Positions 1 to 8,664 of a DNA stretch of 64,000 nt are shown one piece after another; position 1 is the stretch's first letter, and each line of letters starts with the position of its first letter. Source of the DNA: Aquiluna sp. KACHI24 (GTDB lineage Bacteria > Actinomycetota > Actinomycetes > Actinomycetales > Microbacteriaceae); NCBI RefSeq assembly GCF_025997915.1, contig NZ_AP026677.1, positions 1,395,349 through 1,459,348 on the forward strand, read 5' to 3'. Made by a program: the position numbers and the translations under genes. Below the pieces are notes generated by a model that searched no databases, was not told the origin of the DNA, and saw only the letters and a list, made by a program, of their open reading frames with translations.

Positions 1-23
1 ACCTTCAGCAAGGTAATAGCGAG

Positions 24-233
24 CTAGCGAACGGTAGTTCCGACTAGGAAGTGCCAACCCAGCCACCACCAAACCATGAATAGGGCTATTCGTGTTATTC
101 GGTGACGCATTACAAATCTCAATAGCTCACCCAGTGGCGCTATCAACTCCGGTCGCAATCTGCCCGCTGCAGCCATCGCTATCCCCAAAACCACAAAGCC
201 CAAATATCCACTGACGATCAGAAAATTACTCAT
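24..233 (-). CDS. Small membrane protein, unknown function
   Basis: A 69-residue protein with two hydrophobic segments (about residues 4-24 and 46-66) separated by a basic stretch with several Arg residues, so probably a two-pass inner-membrane protein. Its ATG overlaps the TGA of the upstream gene (ATGA), which suggests translational coupling and a two-gene membrane unit. The length and layout resemble small actinobacterial membrane proteins of unknown function. I do not recognise a catalytic motif and assign no function. Confidence 0.6.
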   Translation of the reverse strand: MSNFLIVSGYLGFVVLGIAMAAAGRLRPELIAPLGELLRFVMRHRITRIALFMVWWWLGWHFLVGTTVR

Positions 234-757
234 CGAGATCGCCTAACTCCGAACAAATAAACTCCGGCAGCAAGCCAACCAGCTACAAACACAGCCCGCC
301 CAATCGGGGTCTCAAGAATCGGATCCAAGAGCACCGAGATGGTTGGAAACTGCACTAGGTCATTTGTCAGCTTGCTTCCGATGTAAGCAACTAGTTCGAT
401 CAGTGCAAACACCACGGCCCAGCTACCCCAGAGCCAGCGCGACCTTCTGACTTGAATAGTCGGTCGTGGCTGAACCAAATCATCAACATACAAAAGCAGC
501 ACCGCACCAATGGGGATGATCGCCAACAGTAAAACAAGGTTTGGAATTGAATGCCGCGGTGCTAGATACAAAATCGCGGCAGCCATTAGGACAAAGCTGG
601 CAATTGCAAAAATGCCTAGCTTCGGCTGCGTCTTGAAACCGAACCTGGTAAATCCAAATACCTGGCTGAGCATGAAAATTGATGCGCCGCCAAAAATCAA
701 AATATCTTCGATGGAGCCGCGAAAGGTGTGAAATATCGCAGTCCCGACGAATACCAA
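230..757 (-). CDS. Multi-pass membrane protein, unknown function
   Basis: A 175-residue protein with about five hydrophobic segments and few charged loops, so an integral membrane protein. The only standard start codon in frame is TTG at 757. The frame stays open upstream to a TAA near 807, and the extra codons (GSWIKERISFNPWVL) look protein-like and run straight into the first hydrophobic segment, so the true N-terminus may lie upstream at a non-standard codon, or the 5' end may be misread. It overlaps the downstream 69-residue gene by four bases. No family is recognised. Confidence 0.6.
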   Translation of the reverse strand: MVFVGTAIFHTFRGSIEDILIFGGASIFMLSQVFGFTRFGFKTQPKLGIFAIASFVLMAAAILYLAPRHSIPNLVLLLAIIPIGAVLLLYVDDLVQPRPTIQVRRSRWLWGSWAVVFALIELVAYIGSKLTNDLVQFPTISVLLDPILETPIGRAVFVAGWLAAGVYLFGVRRSR

Positions 758-860
758 AACCCAGGGGTTGAAGCTGATGCGCTCTTTGATCCAAGACCCC
801 CGGTTCGTGTTGGCCCAAGATTAGTGAAATTAGTTTCGCTTCGCACTGGTTATTAGCCAC

Positions 861-1343
861 ATGGTTTCTTTTACACACGAATTGACAATGCTTGATGGTT
901 CCAAGCGCAGCTTGAGCGAATTCCAGGGCAATGTGGTCCTGGTTGTCAACGTTGCATCCCGCTGCGGCCTGTCTCCGCAGTATGCGCAGCTTGAAGAGTT
1001 GCAGCGCAAGTACGCCGATCGCGGCTTCACAGTTCTCGGAGTTCCCTCCGGTTCTTTCAAGCAAGAGCTCAAAGACGACGAGTCAATTGGTGAGTACTGC
1101 TCAACAACCTGGGGAGTTAGCTTCCCAATGACCACCAAGAGTGACGTCAATGGTCGCAATCGCCACCCGCTCTATAAAGAGCTGGTGAAAACCAAGGATG
1201 CAATGGGTCTTGCAGGTCCAGTGATGTGGAACTTTGAGAAGTTTTTGATATTGCCATCTGGTGAGGTGAAGCGCTTCCGTCCTCAGGTAAAGCCTGACGA
1301 TGAGTCGATCGTTTCTGTCATCGAGGCAAACCTCCCGAAGTAA
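861..1343 (+). CDS. Glutathione peroxidase family thiol peroxidase
   Basis: A 160-residue thioredoxin-fold peroxidase of the GPx/BtuE family, reducing hydroperoxides in the cytoplasm. The peroxidatic cysteine is Cys35 in the NVASRCG motif, and the WNF motif is at residues 123-125. Cys80 (GEYC) sits where the resolving cysteine of thioredoxin-dependent GPx enzymes usually lies, so a 2-Cys thioredoxin-linked mechanism is likely; trxA/trxB lie elsewhere in this window. The usual NQFGxQEP segment carrying the catalytic Gln is replaced by SGSFKQEL (residues 63-70). Length is normal for the family. It stands alone on the plus strand just ahead of a Nudix gene. Confidence 0.85.
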   Translation: MVSFTHELTMLDGSKRSLSEFQGNVVLVVNVASRCGLSPQYAQLEELQRKYADRGFTVLGVPSGSFKQELKDDESIGEYCSTTWGVSFPMTTKSDVNGRNRHPLYKELVKTKDAMGLAGPVMWNFEKFLILPSGEVKRFRPQVKPDDESIVSVIEANLPK

Positions 1344-1352
1344 CCTTGTGCC

Positions 1353-1733
1353 GTGACATTGGTCGTGGCAGCAATCATTCAAAACTCCCAAGGGGAGTTT
1401 TTGTGCTGCAAGCGCGGAGACTGGAAATCCTCCCCAAACAAGTGGGAGTTCCCCGGTGGCAAGCCGGAATCGGGTGAGAGTCTCGATTTTGCTCTGATTC
1501 GCGAAATCCGAGAAGAGCTTGGGGTTGAGATCAAAGTCCTTCGCCAGTTTGATAGATCAACCACGGGAGATATCGAATTGGTTTGCTTCGTGTGTGACCT
1601 GGTGGGTAAAGAACCAACTTCCTCGACAGACCACTCGGAGTTGCGCTGGGTCAGGGAACAAGATCTTGCTCGGCTCGATTGGGCTGAGCCTGACTTGCCG
1701 GCACTGAAGCGGATCTTGATTCCTTTTTGCTAA
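1353..1733 (+). CDS. Nudix hydrolase, MutT-like
   Basis: A 126-residue Nudix hydrolase starting at GTG 1353, nine bases after the peroxidase stop. The complete Nudix box runs from Gly36 to Val58 (Gx5Ex7REIREELGV). Overall it resembles MutT-type (d)NTP pyrophosphatases, which hydrolyse 8-oxo-dGTP and related oxidised nucleotides; the substrate is inferred, not shown. Linkage to the peroxidase would fit a small oxidative-damage pair. Its stop overlaps by four bases the stop of the convergent giant surface-protein gene. Confidence 0.8.
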   Translation: MTLVVAAIIQNSQGEFLCCKRGDWKSSPNKWEFPGGKPESGESLDFALIREIREELGVEIKVLRQFDRSTTGDIELVCFVCDLVGKEPTSSTDHSELRWVREQDLARLDWAEPDLPALKRILIPFC

Positions 1734-4700
1734 ATGATGCCAACCAGGTTGAGCGTGAAGAACATCATCACGACGCCACCTAGTCGATAAACCCACTTCA
1801 GCTTCTTTACCGGGCGATCCTCTTCCTCAGTTGCACCATGACGGGCAAACATTCCAAGCAAGCTCAACAGCAACATCGGTAGCGGCAAAATAACAAATGA
1901 GAGCTGAGCCAGGTCTGCACTTACCCCCATCAGGGTTGTTAGCCAGGCGGTTGTGAAAGAGGCAACCAGGATCGAGAACGCAAGTCCTGGGACGCCGGTT
2001 GGCATAATGCGCCATAGCCAAGGGATGTTTGGGAATCTGTCTTGATACCAACCAATGATCGTTGGAACTAGGAACAGTGCCGAACCAACGAAGGACTCCC
2101 AGCCTGGTCCGATAATCGCGCCTGAAAATAGCACCCAGATTCCGTAACGAATAGCCAGTGCAGTGGACTTCTGCAGCATTCCAGGTTCTGGGATTTCGGT
2201 GGGGTTGATTGCGTCCAGTCGCTGCGGGTAATAGCGAGCGACAAACTCTTCAAGAAGCACGCGCAGCGCTGCAACTACGGCAATCCAGACTCCAAAGTCG
2301 GCCACGTGGTTCGCTGCGTTCACTGTCAAACCAGTAACGGCGGGCAAGACGCTAACCATGGTTGCAACTGACCAGCCGGCCATGAATGGCGCAACGGCTA
2401 AATCAATAAGTCGCTCCCACCAACTATCTGCCGAGTCGGCAGGATCCTTGCGCAGCGATCGGAATGCAGTAGTCAAAAGCGCTGGTCCAACAGCAATCAC
2501 AAATACCGCCATCAACAATCTGACTTGGTCGATATCTGGAAGCTGACCTAAGGCAATTACTGAGCCGACCGCGAAAACCAAAATGGAGATAAAACCTGCA
2601 GCAGCGTCGAGTAGTCCGATGATGGCGATAAAGAGCAGAATCTCCCAGGTCGGAGTCAAAATCTCGTTGCCATTGTCTGCGACCGCCATCAACGCTGCAA
2701 CCACACCGGCGATTGGCAAGAAGACTGACAGTGATCCGGCTAACGCTCGGAGGTATGCGGCATCGTTGACCACCTTTGAGAGCAGTGGGCTGAAAGGAGC
2801 GAGCGCTAAGGTGAGGTGATGGCTTCGCCTGTCGAACCACGTCATAAAGCCGAGCGAGAAAATCGCTAACTTATCGCCCCATCCCTGCTTATCCAGGGTT
2901 ATTTGATCATGCGCGACTTCAAGCTCTGAAATCTCACCCTCGTCGGACTCTTCAAGTTCGATGGCAGTGTTGGCTGCGGAGTTCGCGTTGCTGCCGGCAG
3001 AGCCGGATGATGCTCCAGCGCTGGCACTCGATGCCGATGATGCTGATGCAGCGCCCGCTGCGGCACCTGCGGCAGCTCCAGCAGCCGCTGCTGCTCCTGC
3101 CGCAGCTGCGGCGGCGGCTGCAACTGAAGCAACCACTGCAACAGTTTGGGTGGTTTTCTCAAGCACCGCGACGATGGACTCCTCGGATGCAAGCGGATCG
3201 AACGCTTGTGGTGGGGCCTCATCATCTCCGGATGCACCGAGAGCAGGATTTGCTACCGGCTCACCTGGCTCAAAAGAAATCTCAGGAATCAATGCCGTAG
3301 GGGTAAGTTCGGCAATTGCCTCTCCCAGAGGAAGGACTGCAATTGGCTCTGAGGTTGGCTCGGTCTGCGCGGTCGCCTGTGATGTCTCCGAAGGTGAGGG
3401 TGAAGGCTGAACGCTCGGCTCAGCAGAAGGCTTCGGAGTGGTTGTAGGAGTAGGGGTCACCGAAGGACTCGGGGTAGAAGTCGGTGTGGCTGTTGGTGAT
3501 GGGGTAGGGGTAGGTCTGACTGTCTGGGTTGGAGAAGGTGTAGGCGTTGGGGTTGGCCTAACCGTTTGAGTTGGAGTGGGCGTCGGGGTCGGCGTGGGTG
3601 TAGGAGTCACTGTCGGGGTAGGTGTGGGAGTGACAGTAGGTGTTGGAGTAGGAGTTGGAGTTGGCGTTACCGGGTTACTTGGCTGGTTATTTGAAGGCGC
3701 TGGTGCAGGTGCCAGGGTTTGAACTTGACCGGATACAACCAGCTCCCATTCCATCGACTGGTTACCCTGAGGAAGCCCTGAACTTGGAATTGGATTCGCG
3801 AACAGGGTCGCCCTTGGCATCATGAGGTTGATCCAAGTATTTGAGGGGAATGATGAAGTTCTGTAGCTGATGTTGGTGGGGACAACAACAATCAGGATTC
3901 GGTAAGTGCCAGCTCTTGTGAAGACAATCGGCTCGGCCTCAACGGCGCTGGATGAGATTGCCTGAGCCCCGGTAAAGAACCAACCTGATCCGGTGTTTAG
4001 GTAGGAAACTGCGACGTGATTTGAGAGCGCTGTCGGGTCTACTTGAATCGTAGGTTTGATGCCATGGCCAGCTTGTAACTCTGCTCGAGCCATCGCGTTC
4101 AAAACGGATTGGGAACTGCTTACCCCATTCAAATTCGCCATGGCGTTGCTGATCGGTATGCCAGCGGGAGCCGCGACTATGCCAGCAGCAGCCATGGCGG
4201 TTCGGGCCTCAGCCCCTGCGGAAGGCAGAAGTCCAGCTGGGGTGTTGTTCACAAGCTGGGATGGGATGGTGCCGTTGGTGGTGGTCACCGAATGGCCACC
4301 AAGATTTGATGCAACGGGTGGAACCGTAAGAACAACTGAAGCCTGAGCCAGTCGAACATTGCTTTGTGCCTGGCCCTGCAGATCCACAACCGAGAAGTTT
4401 TGGGTATAGGTGAGGGTGGTGGTTCCAAACTGCGCGGGTCGAACTTGACTTGTGATATTGATGGTGCAGCTGAGGGAGTTTGCCGCGGCAGTAACCCCAT
4501 CGATGCTTGAGACCATGGTTCCATCAAGGTCAACACCCATGTTCGTTGAGAGAGTTCCGCAGTCAATCGGAGCTGAGGAAGTTAGCGTGTAAACGAGGTC
4601 GCGCGTAGTCGAAGTTGTGTTGTTAGTTCCCAGGACCATGGTCACCTGAGAGCCATCGACCACCAGGTTTGAGGAGCTGCCGATTGATCCAGATGCGCCA

Positions 4701-7700
4701 GGGCTGCTCAACGTTAGTGTGGCTGGGTTCCCAACGGCGTCCGTTATCGAACCTCCGTTCAGACTAAGCGAGTTAGTGGCCACGTAATCCAAATCTGCGC
4801 TTTGATCTCCACTTTCGACCGAGTACTCAAAGGTCAAGACATTGGTTCCCGAACCAGAGAGGTAGCTGGCATACCTATCTGTTGCTCCGGTCTCGAGCAA
4901 AAGTTGTGGAGCACCGGTGACTGTAACAGTCTCAGAGAAGCTCACGGATAGCTGAACCTTTTCACCGCGGTAATAAGTCTTGTTTTCGGAGAGGGATCGT
5001 ATTGAGCTGACTGTTGGTGGTGTGCTGTCAATGAGCATCTGCCCCGAGGCCTGCAGCTGGTTTGGGGCGTCGGATGGAAGTCCGCCAAACTCAACAATCA
5101 AAATGCTGATGTTGTAGTTGCCTGCTTGCTGAGCTGAATCCGAGAGATCGTCCCAGGTTCCGGTTGCGATCAAGGACACGTAGTCTGCAGAGTTGTTTGG
5201 TTCACCTGGATCCCAGTTTGTATAAGTTGCAAGCTGACCGGCCTCGGGGCCTGAAACTACTCGCCAAGTTCCCTCAACGGCAACATCATTGATTCCAAGC
5301 CAAGCAGCTCTGCCATTGGCGACTTCTGCCGAAGCGACAAAACTTTGTTCTGCAGCGGACGTTATGTTCGCCAGGTATCCCTGCATGCCTGAGAAGCTGT
5401 AGCCGGCGGCTCGGTCAAAGGAGTTTGTCCAGTTCTGCCAGGTGTATTCAGGTGCGGTCTTGACCTCATAGAAGTGACCGGTGTCGAGTGAGTAGCTTCG
5501 AGTCGGTCGAATATGGAAAGTTATCGAGCGATTCGCGTTAGAAGTGTTGGTGGTTGCAAACTTGACCGCCCTAGCAGCAGCCTGCCACTGGGCCGCAGTT
5601 GGCTGAGCGCCGTTGTAGGTGAGGTTCAAAACTCCGTTGTTACTGGATGCAGTCTGAATTGAACCAAATACCCCGACATTGTTGTTGGTAAAGGACAGCT
5701 GGTCTCCGCTAACTGCACCAGAGATGCTCACTCGAATCCCAAATAGCGAATTACCTCTGCCCTGAATAACTAACTCGGGCGCAATCGGGTTAGCGGCCAT
5801 TCCAAGCATCGAGAGCGAACCAAGAGTGACTGAAGGTAAGAAGTAGAACACGACCTCGGAGGAGTTCGGAGTTCCAATACTTCCGGCTGCAAGCGGGTTC
5901 AACGCAAGGTCCCTGACCGCCGATGTGTTGATTGTGAAGCTGACCGAACCACTATCTGGCAACTGACTCGAAGCCACGAATTGATACCTGGTTGCATTGA
6001 GTTGCACCAAACCTGAGATCGTCCATGTTGAACCAACCGTGCTGGTACCTCCCAGAACAATTGCGTTCACATCAAACCCGGTGATCTCCTCGGAGAAGTT
6101 CACGGTATAGGTGACGGAATTGGATGAGCTGACTTTTGCAATCGAGGAAATTGTGGGTGCGACTGTATCGATCACGATTGCTGAGAGCGAGCCCGTTTGT
6201 CCCGAGAAGCCGTTGCCAGCTAGATCTGCGACCGCCGTCGTGATGTTGTAGTTCAGGGCAACCGAATTGCCATTTGCGCACGAGGTGAATGTAACCGTGT
6301 AGCTAGAGCCTGACCCAGTAAGTGAGGAGGCGGAACAAGCTGTGCCAGCACCGAGGGTGAACATGGCTGCGGTTAATCCGGTCACAGACTCGTTGAAGGT
6401 CACCGCATACGAAACTGCGCTTTGGCTCGAAAGTGCTGGGTTATTTGCAGCAACAGCTAGCAGCTGAGGTGCAGACCTATCCACTGTCACAACGTTTGAG
6501 GTGACTGCGGTTGCGGGCCCAATGTTGCCAAGGTCATCTAAAACTGTGCCCGGCTTTAGTCGAAGACTTATTGCGTTGGTGTCAGCGCAAGCGCTGAGGG
6601 CAACCACAAAGTTCCCGCTCAGTGCGTTTCTTGGACTTGCCGGTGAGAAGGCATTTATCTCGCAGCTGTGCGTGCTGCTCGAAACGATTTCAAAATCTGT
6701 CTCAGAAACGTTGTTAGTAGGCTCACCAAAATTTACGGTGAAGCCCAGGTTTAGGTTCTTGTTCGGAGACGATGGCGCCGTTATCGTGACCGCCGCGAGT
6801 GACCTGTCCACCACTGTCGAAGAACCAATTGGCGAGCCTGCACTTGGGCCCTGGTTCCCAGCGAGGTCAACCAAAGTGTTGGTCTTGAAGGAAAGTGCGG
6901 CGGTAACTCCGTCGTTGCAGCCAATCAGTGTCACCGAATAAGTGGGTGCGCTTTGAGTGATTGAACCAATCGAACATCCAGCTCCAGAAACATTGAAGTC
7001 GGAAGCATCCACCGTTCCTTGGATGCTCTCATTCACGGTGACCGAGTAGGTGATCGGATCATCTCTTGTGATGCCCGGAGAGGATATGGTTCCGCTTGGA
7101 GCCGTTCGATCCACGACGACCGGTCCAGCAGCAAGTACAGCTGATGGGGCGGTGTTGCCCGCGGCATCGGTAACGGTTGCCTGATTCATGGTCAGCGTCA
7201 CAGCCGCTTGATCAGCACATGAGTTGACTGGAATTGTGTAGGAGAGGGTTGGAGCAGAACCTGATGCAGCAGATGGCGTTCCCACTGAGCAACCAGTTCC
7301 AGCAACACTAAAGTCACCTGCGGCGAGTCCAGTCAGGGCCTCGGTACTTGTCACCGTGAAGTTGAGCGTCGCACCATTGTTTGGACTGGAGGGCGCAGTG
7401 AGAGTCACCGTGGGGGGACCCCTATCAATCAAGACAGGAGGGGAGTCGAATCTTGATGCCGGACCCGACTGTCCTGTTGGTCCAACAACGCTCAAGGCGG
7501 CAATGCTTACCTTCAGGTCACCGTCGGAACAACCGGAGACGATTAGTTCATAAGTTGAGCCAGAACCAGACACCGAGTCTGCGACGCAGCCACCACTTGT
7601 TCCTTGATTGAAACTGAAGTCAGATGTCTCGAGACCCGTCACGGGCTGAGTGAAGTTGACAGTGAAGGAGTGTGTTAGGGCAGATGTTGGATTGGTGGCT

Positions 7701-8581
7701 GTAGTGATGCTCTGCACACCAGGAGCGAATCCCCAGTTCACGATTTCGCTCAGAGCCTGAGCAGAAAGGTCTGCTGTTGCAAATGCGGGAAGCGTGTTAC
7801 CAGAGCCAAATAGCGCGCCCGCTCTTTGGACTACGAGAGTGGGGTCGTTCGAGGCTTGGTCTATTGCCCCTAAGCCATGCATAAGCATCAACCGTGAAGT
7901 GCTGTTTGGCGCAACGGTCACAGGGAAGATGACGTTCATTAGGTTACCCGCACCGGATTGGGACCCCTGTGCAACGGAGCTCGGTCGGACGACGCCAAGC
8001 GGATCGGACCAAGCGGTGGTCACAATGGGATCACTGTTGGCAGTATCAGAAGTGACAATCCAGTTATCGGCGAGAGTCAGAGTCGAGTCTCCAGAGGAGG
8101 TGCCTCGCGTGATTTCATTCCCGTCCGAACCGAGATCGCCGGAAACGCGAACATTAACTGTGATTGGGGTTTGGCTCGGATTAGTGAGGCTGATTAGCTG
8201 ACGCCAGGCCATCATGCTAGGCGTGAATTTACCTTGCACCTCAACATTTAGACCACTCATCGACTGAATTGATCCAGAGTAAAAGTCACCGATTTGAGAG
8301 AGCTGTAATCCGTCATATCTTGAACTTGGAGTCGCGAGCGTATCTACATATACGTCACCGTAACCGTCGTATGCGTCGTAATGTCCTTGATTCAAAGAGT
8401 CCATAAATGTGAACTCGTTGATTCTGAAAGTTCCCGAGGTTAGGGTGAAGACACCTGAGTTCACGGTTGAATAGTTTGTTGGCGTATTTGCCTGAGCAGG
8501 CCCAATCCCGGCGAAAGTGAGAAATCCAGTCAGCAGCACTACCAGTGAACTGCTGAGCCACTTCCGCATGCGTTGCGTCAA
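1730..8581 (-). CDS. Giant Ig-like/C-type lectin surface protein with multi-pass membrane C-terminus
   Basis: A 2,283-residue protein. In order: a signal peptide (basic MTQRMRKW, hydrophobic core, likely cleavage after AQA near residue 31); a unique N-terminal domain to about 285; about six tandem Ig-like repeats of roughly 100 residues to about 905, several with a conserved Cys pair and an AGN-type motif (LAGN, AAGN); a linking beta-rich domain; a C-type lectin domain at about 1033-1165 with GYLANI, WLGI, EPNN (near 1126) and WDDL; another Ig-like domain at about 1190-1305; more beta-rich sequence; a Thr/Pro hinge (about 1635-1755); an Ala tract (about 1820-1845); and a C-terminal region from about 1940 with roughly eight to ten membrane segments. 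It is probably an envelope-anchored adhesin or glycan-binding protein. Parts are family-typical; the whole architecture is unfamiliar to me. There is no sortase motif at the C-terminus. Confidence 0.85.
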   Translation of the reverse strand: MTQRMRKWLSSSLVVLLTGFLTFAGIGPAQANTPTNYSTVNSGVFTLTSGTFRINEFTFMDSLNQGHYDAYDGYGDVYVDTLATPSSRYDGLQLSQIGDFYSGSIQSMSGLNVEVQGKFTPSMMAWRQLISLTNPSQTPITVNVRVSGDLGSDGNEITRGTSSGDSTLTLADNWIVTSDTANSDPIVTTAWSDPLGVVRPSSVAQGSQSGAGNLMNVIFPVTVAPNSTSRLMLMHGLGAIDQASNDPTLVVQRAGALFGSGNTLPAFATADLSAQALSEIVNWGFAPGVQSITTATNPTSALTHSFTVNFTQPVTGLETSDFSFNQGTSGGCVADSVSGSGSTYELIVSGCSDGDLKVSIAALSVVGPTGQSGPASRFDSPPVLIDRGPPTVTLTAPSSPNNGATLNFTVTSTEALTGLAAGDFSVAGTGCSVGTPSAASGSAPTLSYTIPVNSCADQAAVTLTMNQATVTDAAGNTAPSAVLAAGPVVVDRTAPSGTISSPGITRDDPITYSVTVNESIQGTVDASDFNVSGAGCSIGSITQSAPTYSVTLIGCNDGVTAALSFKTNTLVDLAGNQGPSAGSPIGSSTVVDRSLAAVTITAPSSPNKNLNLGFTVNFGEPTNNVSETDFEIVSSSTHSCEINAFSPASPRNALSGNFVVALSACADTNAISLRLKPGTVLDDLGNIGPATAVTSNVVTVDRSAPQLLAVAANNPALSSQSAVSYAVTFNESVTGLTAAMFTLGAGTACSASSLTGSGSSYTVTFTSCANGNSVALNYNITTAVADLAGNGFSGQTGSLSAIVIDTVAPTISSIAKVSSSNSVTYTVNFSEEITGFDVNAIVLGGTSTVGSTWTISGLVQLNATRYQFVASSQLPDSGSVSFTINTSAVRDLALNPLAAGSIGTPNSSEVVFYFLPSVTLGSLSMLGMAANPIAPELVIQGRGNSLFGIRVSISGAVSGDQLSFTNNNVGVFGSIQTASSNNGVLNLTYNGAQPTAAQWQAAARAVKFATTNTSNANRSITFHIRPTRSYSLDTGHFYEVKTAPEYTWQNWTNSFDRAAGYSFSGMQGYLANITSAAEQSFVASAEVANGRAAWLGINDVAVEGTWRVVSGPEAGQLATYTNWDPGEPNNSADYVSLIATGTWDDLSDSAQQAGNYNISILIVEFGGLPSDAPNQLQASGQMLIDSTPPTVSSIRSLSENKTYYRGEKVQLSVSFSETVTVTGAPQLLLETGATDRYASYLSGSGTNVLTFEYSVESGDQSADLDYVATNSLSLNGGSITDAVGNPATLTLSSPGASGSIGSSSNLVVDGSQVTMVLGTNNTTSTTRDLVYTLTSSAPIDCGTLSTNMGVDLDGTMVSSIDGVTAAANSLSCTINITSQVRPAQFGTTTLTYTQNFSVVDLQGQAQSNVRLAQASVVLTVPPVASNLGGHSVTTTNGTIPSQLVNNTPAGLLPSAGAEARTAMAAAGIVAAPAGIPISNAMANLNGVSSSQSVLNAMARAELQAGHGIKPTIQVDPTALSNHVAVSYLNTGSGWFFTGAQAISSSAVEAEPIVFTRAGTYRILIVVVPTNISYRTSSFPSNTWINLMMPRATLFANPIPSSGLPQGNQSMEWELVVSGQVQTLAPAPAPSNNQPSNPVTPTPTPTPTPTVTPTPTPTVTPTPTPTPTPTPTQTVRPTPTPTPSPTQTVRPTPTPSPTATPTSTPSPSVTPTPTTTPKPSAEPSVQPSPSPSETSQATAQTEPTSEPIAVLPLGEAIAELTPTALIPEISFEPGEPVANPALGASGDDEAPPQAFDPLASEESIVAVLEKTTQTVAVVASVAAAAAAAAGAAAAAGAAAGAAAGAASASSASSASAGASSGSAGSNANSAANTAIELEESDEGEISELEVAHDQITLDKQGWGDKLAIFSLGFMTWFDRRSHHLTLALAPFSPLLSKVVNDAAYLRALAGSLSVFLPIAGVVAALMAVADNGNEILTPTWEILLFIAIIGLLDAAAGFISILVFAVGSVIALGQLPDIDQVRLLMAVFVIAVGPALLTTAFRSLRKDPADSADSWWERLIDLAVAPFMAGWSVATMVSVLPAVTGLTVNAANHVADFGVWIAVVAALRVLLEEFVARYYPQRLDAINPTEIPEPGMLQKSTALAIRYGIWVLFSGAIIGPGWESFVGSALFLVPTIIGWYQDRFPNIPWLWRIMPTGVPGLAFSILVASFTTAWLTTLMGVSADLAQLSFVILPLPMLLLSLLGMFARHGATEEEDRPVKKLKWVYRLGGVVMMFFTLNLVGII
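3049..3126. repeat. Alanine-tract coding repeat
   Basis: A GC-rich run of degenerate GCN codons encodes a nearly uninterrupted stretch of alanines with occasional glycines inside the giant surface protein, about 80-100 residues before its first membrane helix. The codons vary (gca, gcc, gcg, gct), so the tract has been kept at protein level rather than being a simple recent slippage product. It may form a long helix or a flexible spacer next to the membrane. Confidence 0.7.
3440..3672. repeat. Thr-Pro repeat (degenerate 6-base units)
   Basis: Degenerate hexamer units such as ggtgta/ggagtt/ggcgtt on the plus strand encode (Thr-Pro)n with Val, Ser, Gln-Thr-Val-Arg and Ala interruptions on the minus strand. 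The higher-order unit containing PTQTVRPTP occurs twice. Such Thr/Pro regions are extended, often O-glycosylated stalks in surface proteins. The repeated DNA makes length variation by slippage or recombination plausible. Confidence 0.85.
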
Positions 8582-8664
8582 GACTCACCCCTGAACTCTT
8601 AGGAAAGAATAGGGATATCCGCCACTAGGTGGGGGACAAACATGTGGTTATCTCGCTGTTTTTG

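Noticed and set aside
2961..3410. Ala-rich plus-strand reading frame of 149 codons
   Set aside because: It is the antisense shadow of the repetitive hinge and Ala tract of the giant gene; composition mirrors that repeat and there is no ribosome-binding site.
3440..3672. Possible CRISPR-like or tandem-repeat array
   Set aside because: The units are six-base degenerate codon pairs in frame with a Thr/Pro protein segment; no spacers exist.
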